From: Nemopilema nomurai | Lineage: Eukaryota > Cnidaria > Scyphozoa > Rhizostomeae > Rhizostomatidae | DNA: 64,000 nt | Assembly (NCBI GenBank): GCA_003864495.1 | Contig: ML133502.1 | Location: 2,148,550 to 2,212,549, forward strand | Reading direction: 5' to 3' | Shown here: in pieces, positions 36,401 through 40,342 of the stretch | Numbering within the stretch: position 1 is the stretch's first letter | Layout: each line of letters starts with the position of its first letter | The notes under the pieces: generated by a model | Database searches by the model: none | What the model was told of the DNA's origin: nothing | The model's input: the letters and a program-made list of their open reading frames with translations, nothing else | Program-made: the position numbers and the translations under genes

Positions 36401-36923
36401 TACTGCTGATTACTAAGCCACTTGCAGAACAGTGTCATTCAAAATCTAACAAAGTACTAATTGAACTTGCAACAAAATTCAAAGAAACAGCATTAAACTA
36501 CTTGGAGCCCAACATCATCATATCTCATCATGGTAAGCTCATAAAACACTTTCTTAATAATAACTAAATACAATGACCTTACATTAAAAGAACCAAAAAC
36601 ATTTCCAGTAAATTTTAAAGAAGGAACAGCCTGAGAAAGTGGAGGTCCTATATGTTGCTCCTTTTGTGCAAACAGATTTCCCATTCCTTTGTCCCAACAT
36701 GACCCCACTTAATAAAAACATAGATATGTTTAACTGAAAACCTAGTATGTAAAGTACTTTGAACTGGGAAAGCAGAACTGCAAGGATAAAGAAAATCGGT
36801 TTGAAAAAACATGGGCGAAAAATAGCCCACCTAACATTGGGAATCAAATGAAGCAATTGAATATAAAATACCAGTATTTTTCCACCATTAAAGAAGGCTT
36901 CCAATTTGTGCTCAACTCTAAAA
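291..36923 (-). CDS. TBL3: TBL3/UTP13 WD40-repeat protein, 18 exons, 5' and 3' incomplete
   Basis: Transducin beta-like 3 is the UTP13 subunit of the small-subunit processome, which acts in the nucleolus on early 18S pre-rRNA cleavage. I assembled 18 GT-AG exons by eye: 36872-36923, 35529-35624, 35203-35247, 34557-34634, 34319-34382, 33586-33670, 31155-31247, 30484-30561, 29747-29822, 25887-25989, 25554-25768, 25170-25311, 20883-20941, 5929-6032, 4719-4794, 4484-4537, 4022-4093 and 291-449. All junctions agree in phase and give 550 codons without a stop. They align in order with the known TBL3 layout: N-terminal VEHKLEAFFNGGK, then successive WD blades ending in IRVWDTV, IRIWDLN, ILWDLTT, IRLWSI, VRVWKL, LKCWRV and IKIWTI, with the signatures SSGRDK and HKRGIWCAAFSPVDK. 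The first exon is not found, and the C-terminal region lies off the left edge. Introns are packed with transposons, but no exon is broken, so the gene looks functional. Confidence 0.93.
838..1088 (+). repeat. Dispersed repeat family R1, copy 1
   Basis: Shares long blocks with 6958-7240, 21061-21330, 32755-33065 (opposite strand) and a fragment at 10962-11045. Shared motifs include AAAACACTAGAGGGTGATAA, GATTGGTTATAATTGACCAA and GGGATTTTCCATTGAAATAT. No coding content is visible, so it is probably a non-autonomous element. Confidence 0.8.
1136..1675 (-). pseudogene. Non-LTR reverse transcriptase fragment
   Basis: On the minus strand the frames read EINDIVTYLFNNAID, MADVYPIFKKDNSTEKDNF, LLSGYREGYSTQHAHLRVVE, DLSK, then after a one-base shift FDYLPHDFLIGKLHAYGF and finally VIKGVPCGTIIV. 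These are reverse transcriptase blocks 1 to 4 of an RTE/Jockey-type LINE. The expected GVPQGS motif is altered to GVPCGT, at least two frameshifts are present, and both ends of the element are missing. It lies in a TBL3 intron in the same orientation as the gene. Confidence 0.8.
1946..2440. mobile_element. Small non-autonomous element carrying a Myb/SANT-like exon
   Basis: The ends are imperfect inverted repeats: left ATTATATGAGATTTTTTCAG followed by CCCGGG, and on the right a CCCGGG-adjacent end whose complement reads ATTATGTGAGAGTTTTCTG. A third related end lies near 2030-2070. The exact termini and the target duplication could not be fixed. Confidence 0.5.
2139..2369 (+). pseudogene. Myb/SANT-like DNA-binding ORF fragment, Harbinger-associated type
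   Basis: The ATG at 2139 opens MAEASESSKERFQWKTGDKI, followed by LPTYKSQMEFNNSDFNTDKV. Proteins with this pattern (F-x-W near the start, then YKSxMEFxxxDFN-D) are the Myb/SANT-like second ORFs found with PIF/Harbinger transposases, where they help bind the element ends. Here the frame ends after about 77 residues, much shorter than an intact partner protein, so I treat it as a remnant. Family assignment is from memory of the pattern. Confidence 0.5.
2441..3144. other. Intronic, no gene recognised
   Basis: A 115-codon minus-strand open frame (2565-2912) matches nothing I know and has no supporting context. Otherwise I see only AT-rich intron sequence. Confidence 0.4.
3145..3217 (-). tRNA. tRNA-like sequence (tRNA pseudogene or SINE head)
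   Basis: On the minus strand the 7-bp acceptor arms GACCCGA and TCGGGTC pair perfectly. An A-box (TAGCTCAGTTGG) and a B-box (AGTTCGAGTCC) are present, and a 5-bp anticodon stem (TTGAC/GTCAA) closes a 7-base loop GTACAAA, giving ACA as anticodon. The D stem is imperfect (GCTC/GATC) and ACA is not a usual cysteine anticodon in animals. A tRNA-derived repeat is therefore more likely than a working tRNA. No CCA and no intron are seen. Confidence 0.6.
3218..4021. other. Intronic, no gene recognised
   Basis: Includes short repeated GAACA-rich words and the short tandem repeat at 3479-3523. A 106-codon plus-strand frame (3736-4056) overlaps a TBL3 exon in antisense and is not credible as a gene. 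Confidence 0.4.
3479..3523 (+). repeat. Short tandem repeat, about 19-bp unit, 2.4 copies
   Basis: The unit TTTGCACTCTACGTCTGCA is followed by a near copy with A for G and a third partial copy beginning TTTGCAC. Confidence 0.8.
4022..4093 (-). CDS. TBL3: TBL3 exon (24 codons)
   Basis: Acceptor CTTTTAG and donor GTATGC. It encodes DINSVVISPNDKLIASASQ and DKSVK, the canonical DINSV-PNDK blade. Confidence 0.94.
4484..4537 (-). CDS. TBL3: TBL3 exon (18 codons)
   Basis: Acceptor TTTGACAG and donor GTTTGTG. It encodes DCCLSKIQAIWTVKAHDK. The terminal AHDK followed by DINSV in the next exon is strongly conserved in the family. Confidence 0.9.
4719..4794 (-). CDS. TBL3: TBL3 exon
   Basis: Acceptor TTACATTAG and donor GTAAAG. 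It encodes KSTDYLITGSRDLTLKCWRV and PPILE, a full blade end. Confidence 0.92.
4917..5827. mobile_element. TTAA-flanked non-autonomous element, copy A
   Basis: The element proper is 4921-5823, with TTAA on both sides (4917-4920 and 5824-5827). It is collinear over its whole length with 37888-38800 and, in its right half, with 23285-23780. Termini resemble GGTTACGGTAAA and its complement, exact in copy C and degenerate at the left end here. TTAA duplications are typical of piggyBac and Kolobok superfamilies. Open frames inside (for example FSPDSEFLYIQVRESYFVPK on the minus strand) are shared by the copies but match no protein I know. Confidence 0.8.
5929..6032 (-). CDS. TBL3: TBL3 exon, blade end VRVW
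   Basis: Acceptor CTTAACAG and donor GTTAGTATG. It encodes DNSVRVWKLGADNTFSCVAL and GVGHTHAVGSVTWPK; GHTHxVG is a TBL3 signature. Confidence 0.94.
6250..6772. mobile_element. TA-flanked pogo/mariner-like MITE
   Basis: The left end reads CAGTACATCGTCGATTATTC; the complement of the right end reads CGGTACATCCTCGATTACCT. Both are flanked by TA (6248-6249, 6773-6774). TTCGAA and TTCGATTATCCGAA words near the left end resemble pogo/Tigger-type termini. No transposase frame is present. Confidence 0.65.
6768..6902. mobile_element. Palindromic 135-bp MITE abutting the previous one
   Basis: Inverted ends TACCGTAAATCCTCGAATTG and the complement TACCGTAAATCATCGAATTA enclose GCCCCC-rich arms (AAGCCCCCACCCTAGAA). 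The left end overlaps the right end of the 6250-6772 element by several bases. Confidence 0.75.
6958..7240 (+). repeat. Dispersed repeat family R1, copy 2
   Basis: Near identical to 838-1088 over AGATGCGGATCGAAAACACT through AGACAGACTTCAAAACACC, and it carries an extra CGACACCTCTGAGGGTATGC block also seen at 32755-33065 and 10962-11045. Confidence 0.8.
7597..10950 (+). mobile_element. L2/CR1-like LINE, nearly full length, degenerate
   Basis: A non-LTR retrotransposon in antisense to TBL3, inside its 14.9-kb intron. It has a 2A-like leader peptide, an APE-type endonuclease, a reverse transcriptase, and a C-terminal tail ending LPINIRKTESFNAFEQHLKQ near 10750. The 3' end runs into an ATTATTATT-type tail near 10930-10950, as is usual for L2-type elements rather than poly(A). 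No LTRs and no gag frame were seen upstream. Confidence 0.88.
7813..10747 (+). pseudogene. LINE ORF2-like polyprotein: 2A-like leader, endonuclease, reverse transcriptase
   Basis: The first in-frame ATG is at 7813. Endonuclease blocks are FHQNVRGLFGN, LSETHID, GIMYRPP, MGDLN and SIGDHDM. Reverse transcriptase blocks are VAKVVPVHKSG, DNYRPISIL, FGFRAKLSTALAA, FIDLSKAFDTISHS, GVPQGSILGPLLF and the catalytic YADDTVIY. One TAA (8341-8343) interrupts the frame within the endonuclease. The frame shifts near 10015 and again near 10140 before GANVLNTSHYKYLGIEIDSS (10154-10450), and more stops follow. The element cannot make its full product as it stands. Confidence 0.88.
10962..11045 (-). repeat. Dispersed repeat family R1, terminal fragment
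   Basis: GTGCATACTCTGAGGAGTGT, GGAACGAAAAAGTA and TAGTATGCAAAAA match the corresponding end of the copy at 32755-33065. Only the end of the repeat is present, directly after the LINE tail, so the LINE may have inserted into an R1 copy. Confidence 0.6.
11230..12600 (+). pseudogene. Ty1/copia retrotransposon remnant (gag, zinc knuckle, integrase)
   Basis: Gag-like blocks: ITPLDGTNYENWKLSSEMLL, then ARAIISMHVSDNQLVHVRN and SFVKRIDLRHKTLQTRMQEG. A CCHC knuckle at 11913-11954 reads CFNC, a stop, then KVGHLAKDC. A protease-like block (LEVEGQGSV) lies near 12150. The C-terminal integrase block is RLPLRCWADAINTAAYIRNQ with SYELWFSRKPN and GVF-type residues (12295-12550). Stops and frameshifts are frequent, much of the integrase core is missing, and no reverse transcriptase or LTR pair was found. 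It is an old, internally deleted copy. Confidence 0.82.
12601..12949. other. Spacer between copia remnant and Penelope element
   Basis: Contains a GC-richer stretch (12640-12790, with CAGGTCGAACCGAG and GGGGCCCGGGGGCAG) that may be the 5' region of the Penelope-like element. No coding signal is seen until reverse transcriptase blocks begin near 12960. Confidence 0.35.
12950..14051 (+). pseudogene. Penelope-like element: reverse transcriptase and GIY-YIG endonuclease, left part
   Basis: Reverse transcriptase blocks: SFDVYSLFTNIPIDECIEL (13018-13080), VAMGSPLGPT (13195-13224), YVDDTFCLFEDPEHV with the catalytic DD, and HPNINFTVEVENNDSLPFLD. The C-terminal endonuclease reads VIYKFTCSGCIATYYGKTSR and VMIRCREHLGI (13821-14051). 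Several frameshifts separate the blocks. The final frame is cut after NNSF at 14051, where the 14052-20280 transposon begins; its remaining codons are at 20281-20373. The YVDD box with a downstream GIY-YIG domain is diagnostic of Penelope-like retroelements. Confidence 0.88.
14052..14560 (+). repeat. Left terminal inverted repeat with about 160-bp subrepeats
   Basis: The word CTATTTTTAGAAC recurs at 14178, 14339 and 14497 (spacing 161 and 158 bp). Each is followed by a CCCAGACCCCTATT-type word and then AAATATATGCATCTCAA. The block is the inverse of 19490-20280. Confidence 0.88.
14689..19167 (-). pseudogene. Transposon protein: zinc-binding N-terminus, PIN/FEN-like nuclease, CXC C-terminus
   Basis: The gene is read in pieces at 19167-17866, 17841-17311, 17318-17100, 16813-16232, 16128-15715 and 15582-14689, broken by stops (for example 17863-17865 and near 15714) and frameshifts. 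N-terminal CVICQ...C and WHKSCRNKFN look like a zinc site. The middle holds DNIDHNPSSTTSQESFHGTG and PWFFVLDHVNYARWI. A PIN-type start (VIVIDGAAVVNIL) is followed by HEEADSRLLLHVLDA, VDTDVVVLAIS and FTGCDTVSFF. Spaced acidic residues with a GCD motif recall FEN1/XPG and PIN nucleases. The C-terminus is a CXC-type cluster (CSCNQRCGGRCSCQRAALPC). I recall similar hypothetical proteins as abundant in cnidarian genomes. Function as the element's transposase is inferred from its position. Confidence 0.7.
19490..20280 (-). repeat. Right terminal inverted repeat with about 160-bp subrepeats
   Basis: The complementary word GTTCTAAAAATAG ends at about 20144 and 19983, with a variant near 19821 and a degenerate one near 19660. 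There is thus at least one more subrepeat than on the left. Shared words include GGGGTCTGGGT and TGAGATGCATATATTTGCCA. Confidence 0.88.
20281..20373 (+). pseudogene. Penelope-like element, C-terminal tail displaced by transposon insertion
   Basis: It reads FDFLIHKSLLIHRDRSSLNS and QQSSIPMILF followed by TGA at 20371-20373. This is the usual end of the Penelope GIY-YIG domain (LIHK...LN...SS). It continues the frame that stops at 14051. Confidence 0.85.
20374..20882. other. Intronic; Penelope 3' flank and unassigned sequence
   Basis: Probably includes the 3' untranslated end of the Penelope element. A 60-codon minus frame (20630-20812, with YLTKRPVFALEATVGN) is not recognised and does not fit the TBL3 exon series. 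Confidence 0.35.
20883..20941 (-). CDS. TBL3: TBL3 exon on the high-coordinate side of the transposon-filled intron
   Basis: A 59-bp exon, acceptor TTTTTTGTAG and donor GTACGT. It encodes TVMSLDASFDGKYIASCSK. It sits alone: the next coding exon is 14.85 kb away at 5929-6032, and the intron between them carries the largest transposons of the window. Confidence 0.92.
21061..21330 (+). repeat. Dispersed repeat family R1, copy 3
   Basis: Carries GATTGGTTATAATTGACTAA, TTACTTAACACCTAACTTTA and GGGATTTTCCGTTGAAATGT. It begins with a TGCTTTGTGGTATAAAGCTT block that also ends copy 4 in reverse. More diverged than copies 1 and 2. Confidence 0.75.
21728..21812 (+). repeat. Short tandem repeat, about 18-bp CCACCCTCGA-type unit
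   Basis: About four imperfect copies of a unit like GAAGCCCCCACCCTCGAG. The same word occurs in the palindromic MITE at 6768-6902, so this may be a degenerate expansion of that family. Confidence 0.65.
22592..22988. mobile_element. TA-flanked MITE family R2, copy 1
   Basis: Ends CACGTTTTTTTTATAAGGAA and, inverted, CACGCTTTTTTTATAAGGAA, with TA at 22590-22591 and 22989-22990. Collinear with 28205-28621. No coding capacity. A TA duplication is consistent with Tc1/mariner-type mobilisation. Confidence 0.82.
23050..23260 (+). pseudogene. HARBI1-like (PIF/Harbinger) transposase N-terminal fragment
   Basis: One frame reads VWVRKLWENREQQGHYNNLI and AELRLQDHSYYF. After a shift near 23178 another reads FRMLPSTFDDLLRPVAPSLV. 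Together they match the N-terminal pattern of HARBI1 nucleases (RxVWVRxxxxxRxxxGxxxxLxxELRxxDxxxYFRM...FxxLLxxVxP). No DDE catalytic core follows, because the TTAA-element copy B begins directly after. Confidence 0.75.
23285..23780. mobile_element. TTAA-element family, copy B, truncated
   Basis: Matches the right half of copies A and C (TATACCAGTGCAGATCCTAA through AAACGTTTACCGTAA). The left half, the right-end CC and the TTAA are missing. Confidence 0.8.
23781..25169. other. Intronic; unassigned frames
   Basis: Minus-strand frames with SLPDIIDNYKFDTSLLSFSQ and ILHQLQSRILPSFMYLAGNN (23917-24162), and plus-strand frames at 24081-24510, are not recognised. They may be remnants of an element. 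No TBL3 exon lies here. Confidence 0.3.
25170..25311 (-). CDS. TBL3: TBL3 exon
   Basis: Acceptor GCTTACAG and donor GTATGT. It encodes FVGHLDEIVDVKFVGEDNS, then VATNSPDVKVI and LKGHT, matching the blade that contains the ASNSP-type motif. Confidence 0.94.
25554..25768 (-). CDS. TBL3: TBL3 exon (largest in the window)
   Basis: 215 bp, acceptor TTTTTTAG and donor GTTGGT. It encodes IIRLWSIPDGKCLFAQ near its start, and then LNCIITASDHQVIVFYDLD, matching the TBL3 TATADHN segment. Confidence 0.94.
25887..25989 (-). CDS. TBL3: TBL3 exon
   Basis: Acceptor TTTTTCAG and donor GTAAGGC. It encodes AVESAIVLPKDKELRWCSSE and NTAQSCKFVTVGEK. Together with the previous exon it gives IIPVYEAVESAIVLP, as expected for TBL3. 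Confidence 0.92.
25990..28204. other. Intronic, AT-rich, no gene
   Basis: Lies within the TBL3 intron between exons 25887-25989 and 29747-29822. It contains the R2 fragment near 26858 and, at about 27545-28195, an unassigned block with GACGTCA words and a 79-codon frame (27952-28191) that I do not recognise. Confidence 0.4.
26858..26960. repeat. MITE family R2, terminal fragment
   Basis: TACACGCTTTTTTTTACAAG, AAACCTAG and TAGTACTAAAAGTTTCTTAA match the reverse of the right end of the 28205-28621 copy. The remainder is lost or diverged. Confidence 0.55.
28205..28621. mobile_element. TA-flanked MITE family R2, copy 2
   Basis: Ends CACGCTTTTTTAGAAGGAAT and, inverted, CACGCTTTTTTATAAGAAAC, flanked by TA at 28203-28204 and 28622-28623. 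Shares CCTACATGTAGAAGG and CTCGCCCCTCTCTCTATTAA with copy 1. It interrupts the preceding unassigned block. Confidence 0.82.
28622..29746. other. Intronic, no gene recognised
   Basis: Open frames at 28686-28952 (plus) and 28878-29141 (minus) overlap in antisense and match nothing known to me. Confidence 0.35.
29747..29822 (-). CDS. TBL3: TBL3 exon, blade end LWDL
   Basis: Acceptor CATTTTAG and donor GTCAGT. It encodes SGRDKVVILWDLTTRKLLK and IIPVYE, the seam between the two propeller halves. Confidence 0.95.
30484..30561 (-). CDS. TBL3: TBL3 exon
   Basis: Acceptor ACTTAG and donor GTGAAT. It encodes CISKLLGHYSSVTSLSFFED and KEKMI, the GH-containing start of the next blade. Its last two bases complete serine with the following exon. 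Confidence 0.9.
31155..31247 (-). CDS. TBL3: TBL3 exon, blade end IRIWD
   Basis: Acceptor TTTCAG and donor GTAAGTAAC. It encodes LVQFHPDPKKFMLFSSSADC and YIRIWDLNTS; FHPDP is a TBL3 signature. Confidence 0.94.
31248..32754. other. Intronic, no gene recognised
   Basis: An 85-codon plus frame (31432-31689) is not recognised. Near 32350-32400 a short stretch resembles the left end of the TTAA elements in reverse (GGAAGGAAAAACC, then TGTTGAAAACCTTAA). Confidence 0.4.
32755..33065 (-). repeat. Dispersed repeat family R1, copy 4 (inverted)
   Basis: Reverse complement of the other copies: GGTGTTTTGGAGTCTGTCTA, ATGGAAAATCCCATTCTTTG, TAGTGTTTTCGATCCGCC and TTTGCATACTCTGAGGAGTG. It is the longest copy and defines the right end near TTTTGTACCACAAAGCA. 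Confidence 0.8.
33586..33670 (-). CDS. TBL3: TBL3 exon, blade end IRVWD
   Basis: Acceptor TTGCAG and donor GTAAGTG. It encodes GSADSTIRVWDTVKQYCTHN and FRGSQGVV, with a WD dipeptide and the TBL3-specific FRGSxGVV. Confidence 0.94.
34319..34382 (-). CDS. TBL3: TBL3 exon, second blade
   Basis: Acceptor CCCACAG and donor GTAGGTAG. It encodes ALHVAPVVALSFDQTSTLLA followed by T, ending with one base of a glycine codon shared with the next exon. Confidence 0.92.
34557..34634 (-). CDS. TBL3: TBL3 exon (26 codons)
   Basis: Acceptor CCTTCCTAG and donor GTTTGTT; phase 0 at both ends. It encodes TLITVDRKLLLKQWDW and then INERVTRKWK, matching the TBL3 LLLxQWxW segment. Confidence 0.87.
35203..35247 (-). 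CDS. TBL3: TBL3 exon (15 codons)
   Basis: A 45-bp exon with acceptor CTGGACAG and donor GTGGGT. It encodes DEDEITSFIISVDDK, aligning with the acidic segment that opens the second blade. Confidence 0.85.
35529..35624 (-). CDS. TBL3: TBL3 exon, first WD blade
   Basis: Acceptor TTGACAG and donor GTTAAT; 32 codons in phase 0. It encodes SSFFCFCGNKIQVVET and ISGKVIKSLQE, matching the TBL3 segment with the conserved FCxCG. Confidence 0.9.
36872..36923 (-). CDS. TBL3: TBL3 exon (first one recognised)
   Basis: Acceptor TTTCTAG and donor GTATTTTAT. It encodes FRVEHKLEAFFNGGKIL, matching the conserved start of TBL3 ahead of the first blade. The first base completes a codon from an unseen upstream exon, so that exon must end in phase 2. 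Confidence 0.88.
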
Positions 36924-37883
36924 CTAGAAATGGAGAAATAATTCTCACCACATACATACACAGGGGTTGTTAAAGATGCCAAAATGAAACAAAGCAAATG
37001 TTTTAGTACAAAAGTTATCTAGACTTGAAAAATAAGAAAAGTGTCTGTCATATTTTATCACTCTAATTACCATAGTGTACTTGACCCATTTTTGAGGAGG
37101 CAAGGGGGTAAGCGTAAGAGCAATGGGGGGCAAAGAGTGGGGCAGTCACCCCTAGAATCTAGCAAAATTTTATACTTAATAATTTTACAGCAATAAAATA
37201 CCAATCATAGGCAGCACAGCATAATCTCTGTGTAAAATTCAGTATCCTATGATATATTAAAGCTCCAGCTGTTAGCTCCAACTCTTAAGAATTGCATTAA
37301 AAAAAATTCAATTTCCCTGTGCTCAATAAGTGAATGACACAAGATCTCAGTTGCATAGCATAGACCTTAGCCCACACAGCTCACCTTAGTCTTGCAAGGA
37401 CTCAAAGAGGATAGGGGAGAATCATTTGAAAAATAAAAGAGGACTGTAAAGAATCTAATAATTAGGAAAAGCTAACAGATGGAAAAATATAATGTATGAA
37501 TGGAAAGGTAGTTGACAGACTTGTTGATTTAAAGTGCCTCAAAGACAAATGCGGAAATTTAAAAGATTCAATAGTAAAACCAACCATATCAGTTGGACTA
37601 CAGGATGCAAATTCATGTGGTGAAGGGTATGGCAATCAAAATGTTGGTTGCCTTAAAGGCAAAAGGATAATCAAACTGTTGGTTGCCTTTAATCCACAAA
37701 TATTATTGTTCACCACTTTTCCCACTGCCTTAATTTTTTTCTCATTGATGCATATAAGTCATCACTAAATGCCAAAAGAAGTTTTTTGCACATGTTCAAA
37801 AGTAGCATTAATTTTGCAAAGGAGTTTTCAAGGCCCATAACGCTTGGAGACATGCAAAAGAGAGTAGAGCTTTGAATACCAGT
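36924..37883. other. Intronic or 5' region of TBL3, no exon recognised
   Basis: Upstream of the first recognised exon. A 90-codon plus frame (37496-37768) is unassigned. No splice-compatible TBL3 exon 1 was found. Confidence 0.35.
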
Positions 37884-38804
37884 TTAAGGTTACGGTAAAT
37901 TTTTTCAACACAAAAATTGGTTTTTCCTTCCTAAAGGCCAAACTGTTCAAGGAATCTGGGTAAACTATATATCATTTGATGCACAAGATTATGGCGTATC
38001 TAGCCAGATCAAAATTATTGGCAAATAATGTTAAATGTTATTTTCCAATCGAATTAATTGCTCAAAAAGTGTACCACCTTCAAAAGCTATTTTGTATCCT
38101 TGTGTTTGAGGTAACAAAATCTGACTTATACCAGTGCAGATCCTAAGCTACCAAAGTGTGTCTCAGATTTTTTGAATTCCTCCTCTTCTTGAAACTATAC
38201 CATGTCAAAAATTGGCAAACAACTTTTCCACCCTCCCGCAGCTGTATTTGGGTATAAAAGACGGACCAGAGCAAATGAAAAAATTTTGAGACATACTTTG
38301 GTTGCCCAACGTCTGCCGTGGCTGTGTGCAAATTTTTGAGCCATTCGATTAATTAGTTCCTTGGGTACAAAATAGCTTTTGCATACTTGTATGTAGAGGA
38401 ATTTTGAGTCTGGAGAAAACAGGACTTTACTGGTCGCACTTGCGATGATACACATAGGGTTCATATCACAAACAATGTAATCTGGGTCAAGTAGTTTAGG
38501 CTTTGAGATCAATTAGCATCTTTAAGTAAGCACAACAACCCATGGATGTGCCATATTCACATACAAACCACAGGAAGCAGAACAAAAATAACCGGCTTAA
38601 CAGGTCAGAGGATTTGAAAACAGCTGCTAGAAACTTTGATAAAAAATTATGGAAACCTTTGTTTATACGGGATTTTCTCCATTTTCAAAACTTCTTCTAG
38701 CTTCAAACATGGTATCATTATGTACCTTATTAATTCGGTTATCAGAATGTGAAGTAATCAAAAAATGGATGTTTTCGTCCAGGAAACGTTTACCGTAACC
38801 TTAA
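37884..38804. mobile_element. TTAA-flanked non-autonomous element, copy C
   Basis: The element proper is 37888-38800. With the TTAA duplication the left boundary reads TTAAGGTTACGGTAAA, and the right boundary is its exact complement TTTACCGTAACCTTAA. It is collinear with copy A. No transposase domain is visible. Confidence 0.88.
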
Positions 38805-40260
38805 TTGAAATGCCACAGCAACTCATGCCAGACAAAGAGAGTAAAAAAATTGTAGGCAGTCAATAGTCTGCCTGCAATAAAGAAGATTATCAAATCAATA
38901 TGAAAGGAGATAGCCTGATAACTCAAGTCATATCTTTCAATTTTGTGCTATATTTGGTTGTTTATATTCGCATTTTCCGATACACAACAGCTGCAAAGAG
39001 GGTAGAGCAAGATGATGAGATTGACCTACCATATGCAATGAAAAGCATAGAAGGTACAAGGTCTAGCCTCAGAAAGTTGGGAAGTAACTAACATTACTTT
39101 GCAATGATTGACAAGATCTTGCAAAAGGGGTTCTTACAAAGGATCATTTCCACCATTTTCCAGGATAAATCAACATTTTAACCTTAAATTATGACTGGTT
39201 CTATCTGCAGGAATGCAGATACATCTAGGTTTATGGTACATGCATATTAGACCTTGGAGTAGCCTGATATTCATTAGGTGATATTCCAGGGCTCTTTTCT
39301 TTATCAAACTGGACAGCAGTTTTTAAGAAGAAATAATTATGGAATTTGATCTTTTCTATTGCTTCTAAGATGACGATAGATCACAATAACTAGAAAATTT
39401 GCTTTGGTCATGTTACAATCCAACTTTTTCAGCAATGAAGAAGCTAAAGCAGGCAAAACTTTAGAATGAGGATTCTACAAAAACAGTTCGCCTTAAAAAA
39501 ATAATATAAACTTGCCATTGTCAATGAGTTATGGGCTTATGCCAGTACCAGGTCAGTCGAGAGGGGGTGGGGTACTGTCCTAGAGATTCATTCAACCCTT
39601 CCACTTTCCAGTTCCAAAAACTCTGGCATTCAATATATACGTTTTAGAACGCATGTGATGTGATCTTTGGGCCTAAGTGACACCACTGCCAAATTTGAGA
39701 TGTGTTCTGGAAACCGAGCCACTTTCCACAGATCCCTTAGAAACAAGGCTCGATATTGCCGCTTTATATTTCTGTAACTGGTTATTCTATTACAAGTCTA
39801 CTTTTGCTACACCGAACCAAAACCCTCCGAATGTTGCATTTAAAATTGCGAACCTTACTTGGCCACTTCTATAGTTAAGAACTCAAAACAAGATGCTATA
39901 GTAAACACTTAAGGTAGTGAATTAGTGCCAAATTAATCAAAGGTAATGAATAGGTTCACCTTGTCTTCAGAAAATTTCGTATATTCTCTGTTTTCTCAAA
40001 TGCTGTCATGATCGTACGGTACCAGATGCATACAAAACGAAGCCACAACTACACACGTGCTTCAAAATAAATATAACTTTGCGAGGATCGGATACTGATC
40101 TCGAGCCGAGTCAGTCTCGTTTCGAATAAGAATTCACTACGCCGGGGGGACATAGGATCTCTAAGCCAAGACCCGGAACCTCTATGCTGGCCGGGGGCAC
40201 GTCGCTCAAGGCGAGAGAAAGGTCCCGGGCACTGATCTAAAAAAAAAGACTGGATCGAGC
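38805..40260. other. No gene recognised; 5' side of TBL3
   Basis: Mostly AT-rich, with a GC-richer segment at about 40080-40240. Small open frames (38900-39091, 39677-39874) are unassigned. Confidence 0.35.
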
Positions 40261-40342
40261 AACTTGACTTTCTTTGTCTTGGAAGCCAATAATGGAGGCC
40301 ATCTTGATACGACCACTTGCTGTGAGGACACAGTACGCAGCT
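40261..40342 (-). promoter_or_regulatory. Candidate TBL3 start region, unresolved
   Basis: On the minus strand an ATG in an AAGATGG context opens MASIIGFQDKESQVARSS and then a stop. The +1 frame reads LLASKTKKVN just before a GT and would join the next exon as SKTKKVN-FRVEHKLEAF in the required phase 2, but it has no ATG. This is either the true first exon with an unseen complication or coincidence. Confidence 0.25.
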
